Assembly: GCA_029718625.1 (NCBI GenBank)
Contig: CM056385.1
Location: forward strand, 21,456,924-21,520,923
Direction: 5' to 3'
From: Synaphobranchus kaupii
Taxonomy: Eukaryota; Chordata; Actinopteri; Anguilliformes; Synaphobranchidae
DNA length: 64,000 bases
Under the pieces are notes generated by a model. That model saw nothing but the letters and a program-made list of their open reading frames with translations. It made no database searches and was not told where the DNA came from. Positions 1 through 34,122 of the stretch are shown here, piece after piece. How positions within the stretch are numbered: the stretch's first letter is position 1; every line of letters starts with the position of its first letter. Position numbers and translations under genes: made by a program.

Positions 1-173
1 AGAACCCCATGTGAAGTTGAATCGGCCAGGAATAAAGACAAATTGTAAATCCCTAAAGTCAGTGGCCTAGGCCTTACATTAAGGAGAATAACAACACACA
101 AAATCTGATTTTGATCTTTAATGTGTCTCCATAAATCTAACTGTAGAATTGTCATTAATATACATTTGGAATA

Positions 174-1105
174 TACAGTCAGGTCCATAAGTATTTGGAC
201 AGTGACACAATTTTTGTTGTATTGGCTCTGTACTCCAGCACATTGGATTTGAAATGGAACAGTGACTATGAGGTTAAAGTTCAGACTTTCAGCTTTATTT
301 TGAGGGTTTTTACGTCCATATCAGGTGAACAATGTAGCAATTTTAGCCCCCCCCCCCCCATTTTAGGGGACCAAAAGTAATCGGACAAATTAGTTATAAG
401 TTATCATATTTAATATGTGATTGCATATCCTATATCCTTTGCATGTCATGACTTCCTGATGTCTGTGACTCAACAACATCAAAAGACTCTTTATCTTATT
501 TTCAGGTACTCTTACACACAATACTATAATCTCTCTGCATTTGAATGAATCTCTATGGGAATTGGGGGGGTGAGACTAGATTAAGGTGTAAATTACATGG
601 GAACAGTATGGAACACATGGTTGGCTAAATGGCTCTAAGTCATCAAGGGTCTGAGGTATCGAACAAGCCTTCAACCATCGCTCTGCTGCCATAAATACAG
701 TAGATATGGATGGATAACTTGAAGGGTTTCTTCTCCTGACTTATTTTTCAATAGGAAAATTTCAATAGGAAAATTTGTCTGGAGAAACAACCCTTAAAGT
801 GATCCATCAATATCTACTGCATATCTGGCAGCATAGTGATGGTTTGAGGCTAGTTTGATACCTCATACCCTTGATGACAGACATTTAGCCAACCATGTGT
901 TCCATACTATTCCTGTGTTATTTACATCTTAATCTAGTCTCACCTCCAAATTCCAATAGAGATCCAAATGCAAAGAGATTGTAGTATCGCTTGTAAGAGT
1001 ACCTGAAAATAAGATATCAAGAGTCTTTTGATGTTGTTGGGTCACAGACATCAGGAAGTCATGGCATGCAAAGGATATGCGACCAAATATTAAAAATGAT
1101 TACTT
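174..1105 (+). mobile_element. Foldback DNA element, copy A (long inverted repeat)
   Basis: The element starts with an outer segment (about 174-420) beginning TACAGTCAGGTCCATAAG, an end seen on many fish non-autonomous DNA transposons. It continues as a long imperfect palindrome: about 420-735 is repeated in reverse complement at about 790-1105. Shared marker words include GGAACACATGGTTGGCTAAA on the left and its complement on the right. Three related copies lie at 10800-11312, 43335-43612 and 44768-45538. No transposase is encoded. A C13 run sits at 347-359. Superfamily is not assigned. Confidence 0.7.
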
Positions 1106-1119
1106 TATTATATATATAA

Positions 1120-1292
1120 ATGCAGGAGTGGCAATAATTGTGGCACACGTGGTTTTGTTAAAAATAATTAATTTTTTGATGAGGGATTTCTTTTTCTCAG
1201 AATAAATTTAGTTCAATTAAAGGTTGAATTTTTTCATTGTGAGATTAAAGCTTTACCAGGGGTGCCAATAATAGTGGAGGACACTGTGTGTG
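1120..1292. mobile_element. DNA-transposon end fragments
   Basis: Two similar words in the same orientation, GTGGCAATAATTGTGGCAC (near 1127) and GGTGCCAATAATAGTGG (near 1260), bracket about 130 bp of AT-rich sequence. The 'gtgccaataat' end is common on fish non-autonomous DNA transposons. The fragment abuts foldback copy A and ends at a short TG/TA repeat (1287-1320). The family is uncertain. Confidence 0.4.
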
Positions 1293-1389
1293 TGTATGTA
1301 TATATATATATGTGTGTGTGTTTTGGCTTCTCTTCATAGAGTTTTGTCACATATTTGATGAAGTTAGCAGGATCTCGCATTGACCTTGT

Positions 1390-1592
1390 GCTGAGATGAC
1401 AGTGCTGTGGAAATGGTCAGGCAGCCAGGCTTTCTGCCAGGAGGTTTCAGGTTCATATTCTTGGCTGGTTATTTGTTCCCTTGGGCAAGGTGCCTAACCT
1501 GAAGTGCTTCAGTAAGTGTCCAACTGTGTGGTTTACATGTTAAATGTAAAATAAGTTGCCCTGGATAAGCTGTATTGATGAATTGTATTGTT
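1390..1592 (+). mobile_element. Decayed tRNA-derived SINE
   Basis: The layout matches the better SINE copies at 11525 and 21160: a degenerate B-box-like word (GGTTTCAGGTTC), then 'cccttgggcaaggtgcctaacctga', 'gcttcagta..tccaactgtgtgg', and a degenerate L2-like tail 'aagttgccctggataag'. The TGTAA tail is lost and several words are mutated, so this is an old copy. Confidence 0.55.
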
Positions 1593-2565
1593 GATAAGGA
1601 TATGACTTGAGCTGTCCCCTCTGTCATCTGGTCTGGGTTCAGTTTCTGTCATTCTGTGCCTTAATCTTTTGAGGCAGGCCTAATGTTGCCTGTATCGACC
1701 CAAAGACACAAATATCTCTTGGCTTAATGTTTCGCCAATTTTTTAGTTTCTTTGTTTGAAGTGATCTCCTTTTGCCGTTTCCTGGTGTTCTGAGACCTTC
1801 AGTAGAGCTGCACTAAGCCATTCCCTCCCTGTATTCTGACCAAGGCTTTTACTTTCTTGAATGCAGACTGCAATCAGAAACAAGTGTGTCTATAGACACA
1901 GATAACCAGCCAATAGACTGCAGTTTGGGACTTGGGTTTTATTGGAAGTGCACTTGGTTGCTCTACTTTGGCAGAAAGACTTTCCTAAAACACAGATGTG
2001 TTTTGGCGATCACGGTTTTAAGGAGAACTTGGCACTATTGTGTTATACTGGTAAGTGAATCCCTATCGTTACTGTACCTACAGTACTGTCTAGTTCACAT
2101 CTGTCTCTTCTGGTTGATGTTTTGGTAAAGTGTCACTGTGTGGAGGTTGTGCATGTGTATATTACCCAATTAGCTATTCTTCAAAAATAAAATGTAATCC
2201 CTAGTCTTTTTCTTTTGAAACTATTTCCTATGGTACATGCAACCTGAGAAGGAAATGGTAATACTGGTAGATATTTGAAAACTATATAAAACCAATATTT
2301 GTTTATAATTGTGAATAAATGCTTTAAAATCAATTTGTTTATGTGTACAAACTCTGCAAACATAACATCGCTATACAAACTGCTTTTCGGAGTTACTTGA
2401 AACTTTAATTTTTTTTCATTAGACCGCAAACCCTGATTGTCCCAATACCAGCCATTTTAAAGTCAGCAGGTTATCAGAAAATTCGGTAAATAAAATATAA
2501 TTAATTGCATATAAAAAACTGTCTGGGAAAATCAAAAATGTGCACTGAAACTGAAAAAAAAAACG
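1593..2565. other. No gene recognised
   Basis: No open frame here has recognisable protein content. Part of 2330-2480 resembles 12760-12890 (shared phrases around 'aaacc..gattg..ccaatacca' and 'aaag.tgacaggt'), which suggests remains of a dispersed repeat. Confidence 0.4.
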
Positions 2566-3487
2566 TTAAAGCTGGAGTACGCAACTTTCTCAACGGTAGC
2601 ATTTGTTGTCAAACATTTCAAAGTCATAACACCCCTTGGCCCTGCCCATAGAGAAAGATACACACACCCCACCCCACTGCTTCCACAGACCTCGTTGTGA
2701 ACATGCAAGTTTTTAATTACAGGATTACAGACTGGTATAGCTAACATTACAGTAAAAATGTCAGCTACAAAAGTCAAAGTAAAACAACGGAATCTGTTCT
2801 GTTGTTGCATCACACTGAGTTTGTGTAGCATTAATCTGAACCAGGCATTATCTAGCCACAGCTGGCAGGCATGGTAATAGCCGAGTAGCCGGTTCTAGCT
2901 AACACGATCTATGCAACATGTAACGTTATCAATAATGGCAACCTAGCTGCTTCATTATAGGTAATTACAATTGGCTGGCAAGCAGAATGTCCAGGTACAG
3001 TAGTGTTTAAAATTTTTACCTACCTGTCCAGTAGAATATCTGTCTTTAAACTAATCTGCACCCAAACATCTCACTACCTTCTAAAATGAGCACCTATTGC
3101 TCTAGTTTTCGAGCGAGCTTTATCCAACTCCCTTTTCTTTTTCTTTGTGTGAAGTAGCGCCGGTGTAACGGTTCGCTTCTCCGCCATTGTTGGTGAAATT
3201 TCTAGCTGGTGAACTGGCAAGGTCAATCTCCTCATTGTTGAATAGTTTGCGGCATGAACCGGCCTATATCTTCGATTGGTTTATGTCATAAGCCACTTTG
3301 TTTTGAAAACAAAACATTTGGGCCGAATCGCTGGTTTTATAATGCAGAATTTGAGGGTATAAACACAGTGTATGGGGCTGGATTTCTCTCACAAGAGTTA
3401 TTTTTTTCTACGATTGCTACCAACTAAGCCTGACCATTCCCCGATGTTTCGCTAATTTCTCTAAAAAGTTGCGTACTCAAGTTTTAA
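2566..3487. mobile_element. MITE with TTAA ends
   Basis: The left end reads TTAAAGCTGGAGTACGCAAC. The right end, read in reverse complement, is TTAAAACTTGAGTACGCAAC. Both ends carry TTAA, the target used by the Kolobok and piggyBac superfamilies. The 920-bp interior has no transposase. The element is intergenic, upstream of crebrf. Confidence 0.7.
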
Positions 3488-4178
3488 CTGTTAATTTAAT
3501 GTCTATGCACATGCAAATATAGGCTAAATGAAGAGCGCAACCTCAGCCATGCGGTGATGCTTAAATAGGTCAAAGTGTGGTGTGTGGTTACAATAGCTGA
3601 TCAGGCACTTGGCTGCAGTGGTGACAGAACTTTAGAGAAAATGGCTTATATACACTCTGAAATCCACAACACATTTGGACGTACAATCTTCTTCTGGCAA
3701 CATGCTGAGACAGAGAGGATTGACAGGGATTTGCTGGCACTGCTAACAAGAAAAAAAAATCCCTTCTCATTTTTGATCAGCTAGATAATTTTTGCCAGCT
3801 CACGCTGTGCATACCCCAGTATTTCACTCTCTTTCTTTTTCCTTTCGCTCTCTTTTGCTTGCTCTCTATTTTTCTCTCTCTCTGCCTCTCTCTTTCTTTT
3901 TCCCCCTCCCTTCCTCCCTCTCTCCTTCTGGACTCTGGCCGAGAGGTCAGTTTGTCGTCTCCCTCCTGGCAGTTTCATTTCTCCTTTTGCCGTTTAATTT
4001 GGGCTGAATCATGGCTACACTGCTGTTCATTGTATAAATTGTTCTTGACTGTTCCTTAACCCCATAGGCCGACATGACTCATCAGCGAGTAGCTGTGCCT
4101 TATCATCTATCCTATCTCTTGTGGTCTCATCATTATTCAGCAGTTTTATTTTCTGTGTAGTGCTGTTCACTGTTCAGA
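3488..4178. other. No gene recognised; pyrimidine-rich stretch
   Basis: The stretch 3825-3940 is a long CT-rich block (tctctttctttttccttt...). It gives long open frames on both strands made of low-complexity residues, which I take as artefacts. Nothing else is recognisable. Confidence 0.4.
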
Positions 4179-4204
4179 GAGAGAGAGAGAGAGAGAGAGA
4201 GTGT
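4179..4204 (+). repeat. (GA)n microsatellite
   Basis: About twelve AG/GA dinucleotides in a row, followed by a TTAA-starting mobile element at 4218. Confidence 0.85.
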
Positions 4205-4217
4205 GAGAGAGTGAACC

Positions 4218-4766
4218 TTAAAGGGATAGTTCGGAATTTTGGACATAATGTCTCAATTACGACTTACCCATGATGTAGTTGATTGATGGAAACCATTTTC
4301 AGCTAATTCCATGCTGTCCCTTCTTTTGGACATACACACGTTGCTAATGCTAGCGCAACTCTAAGGTAACCGGTAGCATCCACTACCAAACTCACTTAAA
4401 CGCTCCACAGTGCACCCAAAGCAAATAAAATATGACGACAGTCTATCGGGGTTATTTTGAGTGTTTATACCATCATTTTTGAAGTCAAACTATCGTTGAA
4501 TCCTTTACTTTGTGCTGACCTATATTTTCTGTGGAAGTGTGGCGGCGGAGCGATACTTTACGTTACCTACGAATGTAGTGCCGGCACTGGTCGACTACAA
4601 CAACAAAGAAGAGCAACAAGTTGCAATGGCCACGTTCGCTCCGCCGCCGTACTTCCACAGCGAATATAGGTCAGCACAAAGTAAAGGATTCAACAATAGT
4701 TTGACTTCAAAAATGATGGTATAAACACTCAAAATAACCCTGATAGACTGTCGTCGTATTTTATTT
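4218..4766. mobile_element. TTAA-starting MITE containing a long hairpin
   Basis: The 5' end is TTAAAGGGATAGTTCGGA, a widespread fish MITE terminus. A similar terminus occurs in reverse at 12925-12945. The distal part (4424-4766) is a near-perfect inverted repeat: a 130-bp left arm (4424-4553), a loop of about 85 bp, and a right arm at 4639-4766. Arm markers are GACGACAGTCTATC and its complement GATAGACTGTCGTC. The matching right terminus is not seen, so the copy is truncated or the hairpin was captured. Confidence 0.65.
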
Positions 4767-5534
4767 TAGTTGTAGCCTTAGGTTATACTATTTTTGAGTT
4801 GGAGGCCAGTGATTTCTTAGAATAGCTGAGAGGAGAAAATGAGCATTATAATATATATTATATGGTGAGATTTTATGCTGATTTCAGGAAGGAAATCAAT
4901 GTGCATTGATCCTTTTCGACTGCTAAATGCAGTTTTGACTGGCGGGAGCTGAGTCACTCAAGTTCTGGTAGCCTATTTTTTTGCTAGATTCCTGTCTTGA
5001 TTAAATCTAGATTAAAGTCGAGTTTCTTGTCTTGAATAAGACTAAAAGGAAGTGTTGACATTTGCCTGTTAGTTTTGGGCAATTGAGCTGTCTGTTCTTG
5101 AAATGCAAAGATACCTGATAGACACATACATTCAACATGCACACTATCGTAGGTGTTGTCCCAATATCCATAACTATTTTTCAGTTTTCTCATGCATTCT
5201 ATTTCACACAAAATGTAATGGTCCCAGTGACCGAAGAAATATGTGCATATTCTGTGTGTAAACAAAACCACTGCACCAGAAATGAGTGGTAAAATCATTT
5301 TCATTGGCAGTATTCTTGCAAACAATTTTTAAAATGGCATGATGTGTGGGGTTGCTGTGGAAAATCTCAAGAAGGTGCTGGGTTGGTAATTCTCATTCAC
5401 AGTAGCTTAGTCTCTTGCCAGCTAATGTAAACAGGGAGTTGCTTTTCCACTTTTAAATAAGTGGGCAATTTTACAGATCCAAAACTCCCATAGGAGTACA
5501 TAGCACAGGTGGGCTTTTTTCTTTTTGCAAATTT

Positions 5535-5600
5535 CACATAGATCACATGTAGTTTCACATGTAGATCACATGTAGATCACATGTAGATCACATGTAGTTT
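5535..5600 (+). repeat. Short tandem repeat, unit about 11-12 bp
   Basis: The word ATCACATGTAG is repeated about five times, with two interrupted units (gtttcacatgtag). Confidence 0.8.
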
Positions 5601-5719
5601 CTGAGTCGCATCGGAGCCATGTAGCCTCTGTAATTTATGTGATTTTCTTACCAGGCTAATATTTCAGGAAATAATGCATGGGAATATCAGAGTGCTCTTT
5701 GACCGTCTGTGCTTTAAGG

Positions 5720-6743
5720 AGCTAGCAGTTGCTGCTGCATGCGTTCTGTCCTGTGGGTTCTGTCCTGTGGGAACAGACATATAGACGATCACGCCGCAGT
5801 GAAGGGTTCTCAGTGCTTCGCCAGGAGGGCCCCGCGACGGGGAGAGAACAGCGGCCGTCGATGCGTTTCGGCTCGCTGTGCCTGTCGACAGGACGTGATG
5901 TCATTTCCCGCAGCAGAGCGCAGCTGCCTGCGCTGCTCGGGCTGCAGGTGAACGCGGCTGCCGCTCCTCGGCCGGCAGCATATTTTCATGTTTTGTTATG
6001 CAACGACTGCCCCGCGGTCCTTCCTCCCCTCAGTTTGTGGCTCGGACGGTGGGAGAAAGAGCAGCGCCTGTTTAAAAATAGCCCGGTGTTCCAACCATAG
6101 GTCTGCTTCCCATCAAATGAACACACTTGCCCGTGGGGCTCTGCCGTGGTTGAAATGCGTTCAGAGAAGAAGATTTTCCGAACTCTGTCAGGGACTTTGG
6201 TGAAAAGGTTCTGTTTCATTGATGCTTTCTTGTTTTTTAAATGTTGCCTCCGCAGCGCTGAATCGAGGTGTATCCTCCCCGGTGGCACCAAAATCCTCAG
6301 TGTGATTAAAACGAACAGCCGTTCTTGACAGGCTCTTTCACATGCCGTCCACAGGGTCGGAGAGATGGTGAAGAACGGCGATGTGCAGGCCACGTTATTA
6401 TTATTTTTTTTCCCTGTGTAAAGGGGACTTCAGGATTGAGACGCCGTAAAGGGCACGTGTTGTAATGTTGTTTCGAACGATCTGTGCGGACGATGACGTA
6501 AAGTGCGCAGGTGCATTGTATCTGTATGTTTCTAATCTTCCCCCCTCGTCTTTCTTTCTGTCCATCTGTCCCCCTTCGCTCAGTAGGGAATAACCGGCTT
6601 ACGAGGACAGGAGGAGAAGCCGAAAGGGCCACTCGGGCTTGTGGGTAAAAACCTCTCCTGCGACCAATTGATTTCTTCTGGTCTGGGTCAAAACTGGAAA
6701 CGCCTGGACCAGGGAGGCAGCGAAAAGGTTTCCACTTGGAGCA

Positions 6744-6752
<9 letters not shown>
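5720..6752 (+). promoter_or_regulatory. crebrf: CpG-rich promoter/5' UTR region of crebrf
   Basis: This block is visibly richer in C+G and CpG (ccccgcgacgggg, gtcgatgcgtttcgg, gccggcagc) than the AT-rich flanks, and it directly precedes the crebrf start codon. A plausible non-coding exon 1 could end at 5947 (GCTGCAG then gtgaac). A polypyrimidine tract followed by CAG/TAG at 6541-6586 is a good acceptor for the exon that carries the ATG. The exact transcription start cannot be read from the sequence. Confidence 0.55.
6587..6752 (+). CDS. crebrf: crebrf exon with start codon (coding 6744-6752)
   Basis: The exon probably begins after the CAG/TAG acceptor at 6583-6586. The coding part is only ATG CCT CTG (6744-6752), followed by the donor gtaaga at 6753. 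The phase-0 join to 16245 gives M-P-L-P-S-I-S-G-M. The intron that follows is 9.5 kb. The 5' boundary is inferred; the 3' boundary is well supported. Confidence 0.75.
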
Positions 6753-28997
<22,245 letters not shown>

Positions 28998-29123
28998 AGA
29001 AACGGTCTGGAGGCCCCTGGAGCGGATCGACCCATCTGCACCATCCATGTTCCCAAAAACTGTAAAGGCGTTCTGTTTTTGCATGCTCATTCCATCTATA
29101 AGATATACCCCACATGCCTAGTG

Positions 29124-29161
<38 letters not shown>

Positions 29162-32100
29162 TTTTCGTGTGTATGTATATTTATATTATGCAATTATGAG
29201 GAAATGGAAAGAGTCGAGATCTCTAGTGTTCAGGTGTCAGAGTGATACTTGCCGTTTTTTGCATGTGGTTTGTAAACATTGTCTATGAGCCACCAGTTGC
29301 AAACTTGAAACCAGCAAAAGAACCCATATGTAACCGGTATTTTTCTTCACTTAAACAAAACAAAAAAACAAAAAAAAAAACGAAAGAACACACACACGCA
29401 CTAAAGAACGTAACAAATGTTTTCAGTCAGTCCTTGCTATAGCCATTTCTTAAACTGTCCACTAGCCAGATTAAGGCTTTGTGTGCCACAGTGTCATTTA
29501 GACAACGGTAGCAGAACAACCATGCTGCAGAATAGTTCTCCCCCATGCAAATTATGAGTCGCTGCCATTGGCCAGAGTGTGGAGCAGCAAAGTGACACGG
29601 CAGAGAGGCAGGGCCTTTTTTGCGAAGAGGTTTCCTCAGAAGATTGTGTGTCAGATCACACCCTATTAAGTCTACAGTCATGTTAAGAATTAAATAATTT
29701 AAAAAAATATATACTTTACCCCTGTCCGCTATCCACTAAAGTAAATGGACATTTAGGGTTGTCTTGGAAATGCAACCCAGTACCTGGCCAACCCACAGCA
29801 ACAAGTGCAGAAGCATGTATCAGTTATTGATTCACAGTAGCTGGGGGAAAAAAACGATTTGAGGATTTGTATTGAGGATGCGGCTGGCAAGCGGTTGGGT
29901 ATTTTTGTTGAACTTGGCCTGAGCATTCTGGATGACTTGCTTAGCTAAGTTTTATTGCTCCTTCACTTACCGTTGTGGAATGGAGGGGAATTTAAAGAGA
30001 CACTGAGGTTGTAAATACATGGAAACCCCAGTGCTCTGATTGGCAGATGCTTAAAAATTATGAAACCGGATAATTCTGCCAACAGTTTTAATGAAAATCA
30101 CTGAAGGCAAAATACCATAGACTATGCGAACAGAGAGGAAGGACAGTTTGAAGGTCCCACATTTTTGCTCAGTTTTGTAAATGTACAAAAGTAATATTCA
30201 TTGTGCCTTGTATTTAAGAGAAGAGCAGGTTACAGGACTCCCAGAGGTTTAAGCAAGTGTACTTTTTTCACAGAAACTGAAAGTAAGAGCCAGAGAGGAA
30301 TGCTTTGTGGATTTTCTCATTATGTTAGCTCTTCAAGATGTTATGAATGTACATAGGGATGCAGACATTGTTGACATGGGCCGCAGAGTCTGTTCATTGT
30401 ATCATAAGATGGCTCTTAACAAATGTTACTTTGGTTTTTGGTACTTTACTGGTGGGGAAGGGGACTAAAAAGAGAATATATCAAATATATAAAAGATAAA
30501 TATTTGCACACTATATTTTGATTGTTTTTCGTTTTTTCTTTTGTACCAAAGATGAATGCAACAAATGGCTACTAGCCAGTTTTCAGTAAGGTTTTGCACA
30601 GCTTACCTGACACCGTACTGAATGTAAAAAAATAAAAATAAAAAATTGAAAAAAGGTAGGGTCAGGGATGTTCATTGAACTGTGAATTTTGCTTAGGTCC
30701 AGCTTTACACAGAAAGAAGCATTCATCCAGGTCTGGTCTTGTTTGGGTTCTGCTGTTCCACTTGCTGGCTCCTCGAGCAGGCAGATTAATTAAGAAAAGG
30801 ATTTTTCACCTAAAACGTTTTGCTTTTGTGATTCGAGTCTAGTAGGGAAAGCTAAATGTAAAGCATTTAATGATATGATTTCAGTTAGCATGTTGGTCAG
30901 ACATTACCACAAATAACCAAAAGATATAGTATTTGTATAGTTTATATATGTAAGAGAAAAGGGTAAATATACATTTTATATATGAGAAATATTAAGTACT
31001 GTATGTGTAGTATTTATAGTTTGTATATAAGTATATTCATACACATTCACTCATAGCTAGGTTGCCACTTTTTTCAATTAATGTCTTGTTAAGCATGGCA
31101 CACTTTGAAAGATCGGTCTCCAAGGATAAAATGTTTAAAAAGAGAAAATCAATTTTATATATTTTTGTATAGCTAGCCTTTGCTTTCATTTTATACTGTC
31201 CATGTTGATTCCTTTTGAGATGTATTTAATGACACAGAGAGCTTTCCCTGACTGTTTGCACTGTAGAGGAACCTGAGATGGCATTAATAACTACTTTCTG
31301 ACATTAGTATCTGGAGTTTTAGTTTTGGTTCTAGAGACTAGCCTGTCGCTAATTTCAATACTGTGGCTTTCATACGGAGGACATGATATTATTCGTATTA
31401 TACTGGTTTGTTTTGGCCACCAGCGTACAGTTGGACACAGACAGTCACTCTGTATTTGACAGTAGAGGATTAAAAAGCACTCTTTGAACATTCTGAATAG
31501 AATTAAATAAACACTTTAAAAGGTGGATGTCATTTTTATTGTGATAGGCTCCAGTGGCTATTTCAGGATAGTTTGCATAGATGCTTACAGCCATCTACAC
31601 TTTTAATTTCAGTGTAATATTTTGACATCATTACAATGGATCAGATATGAGATGGCTCTCTGGTTTAATGCTGCTTTTAACAAAGTTGGCTGAGCTTTGT
31701 GTTTTTAAACTGAGTATGCTGCCTGCACGCCTCATATAACTTTAATTAAGAGTTTAAACAATAAAATGAGTTATAACTAGATTAAATTAATGTTATTACA
31801 TGGATGAATAAGACCTTGCTGGACATAGATCCCCCATTCATCCCCCACCTCAATTCACTTGCAGTACGCTGTGCTGTCATTTGTTCTCCAGTCATGTGAC
31901 TGTCAAAGAGGAAGTTAAGTCTACTTGCAGAACAATGCCACAACTGAGGTAATTTGCCTCCGATCTTAAAGCATTCCAAAGTGCGCATGCCGTGTTCTCG
32001 CATACCAGCTGAACCAAACTAAAACTGGCAGGAAAATCTGTATCGTGTTCTGACTTGTCATTTAGGATTGGTCAGATCAGTTCAGTCTTACCCTGTCCAG

Positions 32101-32690
32101 ACCGCAGTCTTTCTTTGCCAACATTCATGCGATCGGCACAAGCTGCTCAAATTAAGAGCAAGCTGCAGTTCACCGTATTTAAAAAAAAAAAAATGCAGTA
32201 ACCCATTAGCGCAAAAGTACCCTGACTTAAATGGCTATGTACCAAAACTATCTCAGCGCACGCTCAGCTGAAATTCTGAGGGACACAGGCTGGTATCTCA
32301 GAGGGGTTGTTTTGTTTGCATTTCAGCGTGTTTTGTTATAGCTATAACATGTTGTTTTTCATCTTAAGTTTGAAAAGCTGAAATTGTGCAGTTGTAGCAA
32401 GAAAAAAAAGAAACTTTGATTTCCACTTGTCCTCTGAAGCCCCTGCATAGAAACAGCATAGGCCTAACTTACCTCATGATATTGTTTGAGCTAATTTAAG
32501 ATGGAATACTTTTTGAGAAACCAGAATGATGTTTAAGCATTGAGAAAAATATGTATGTGTGTGTGTGTGTGTTATTGTTACAATTATTACTCGCAGTGTA
32601 GACAACATTATCTATTCCGTCCACGGTTTTGTCTTGACCACAGTGTCTCCTTTTGTAAATAAAATGTATGCTACAATTTACTTTCTATAT
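28998..32690 (+). other. crebrf: crebrf 3' UTR (proximal form)
   Basis: Long AT-rich sequence after the stop, free of recognisable transposons, with candidate poly(A) signals AATAAA at 31506-31511 and 32658-32663. A (TA)n run is at 29127-29157. Human CREBRF also has a multi-kilobase 3' UTR. The end chosen here is inferred from the signal at 32658. Confidence 0.5.
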
Positions 32691-34122
32691 AATGAGTTTA
32701 TGTAGTATGTTTATTATTAGATGTAAGATGGAAGAGAAATAACTTTTTTTTTTTTCCTTCCAATTGCTGCTATATCCAACTCATCAGAATGCTGCAGTGA
32801 GCACTGAAATTCAGTGACCTGACAGAGACAGGAAGAGAGTGTAAAGTCTAGAGAAGGCAGCCAATCGTTTCATTGTTCTTTTGTTCTGACGACTCATGAT
32901 GACATCATGAATTCAGTATGACATTTGCCTTCAGTAGAGATTTCCTATGGAAACCAGAATCTGCTTTGGCTTCTTCTCTGCAGATTGATAAAGAAAAGTG
33001 TCTGGACATCTCTTCTGGATGTTTCCAAATTACTATGATTTTTAAATTACTGGTTAACGTGGTCTTGTTTTGCTCTGTTTGAGAGGCGTCTGCTGTGTCA
33101 GAGGGTTTTGTCTGAAAACTCTCCTCTCTGAAAGGTTCAGAGGAAAAGCTTATATCTGTGTACTGTATACAATGTGTCATTGGCAGTGGAGAGTTAATTG
33201 GATGACAAGCCCTGCAGGCCATTCACCCATTCACAAAAGATAACCAAGTTTAGGTGTAAACCATTGTTGCTATGGAAACCTGGCTCTCATAGTACTGTAA
33301 AGAACTAAAGCACTTCGGCTTGGCCGCAGGCTCAGAATTGACGATGAGCAAATGTTAACGAGAGGGTTCTTCACTTGCATCTGCCATATCCTGTTTTTAT
33401 TGCTGTAGTTTCACAAAAAGCAAAGTGTTCTTTGCATATTTAAAAAAAATATTCATTATATGATGTAGCCTATTGCAAGTTTCAGCTTCACCATTTAACC
33501 TGGGGTGGCTCTGTGGCATTTTAAAAGTCTAGAAAAGGGTTGTAATGAAGTGCTGTTAACTATTATTCCTCTTTACTTTGCTGCTGATGATGAGAGAAAA
33601 AGTCAGTAATTATGTCAAGGCAAATACCACTGTAAATGTTTTTTTTTTTTTTGGTTCAAGACAAAGGTGAAAACGGGGAGTGCGCACTCAAAAACAAAAA
33701 TAAATACTTTCAATAAAAAACACATTGGCAACATGAAGCTTTTTTGTTGACTTTAATTGTGAACAGAGCAGACATGTTTCGTCCTTTTGTCCTTTCTAAG
33801 CCATCCTCAGTGTCTCATAGTACTAGTGTTGAACCCTCTCAAGCTATTTAAAAACGTCAATGATGACTAAAATAGTTATGTCATTTTGACCAATTAAAGC
33901 TCTTAAAGTACGAGACCGCTCCGTATCCGTCTTAGCGAAGATAAAAGTGCTATCTGAAAAGGTGATTTAAATTCACCAGTGGCAAGGCATCTTTTGGAAC
34001 ATAGACACACAGTCCAAACACTTGCATGCATTGGTATTGAGCAAGTTACTATGAAGAGTTGGAGATTTACATGAACTGATTCTTAAAAGAGAAGCCTATT
34101 GGCAATTAACATTGGACACAAG

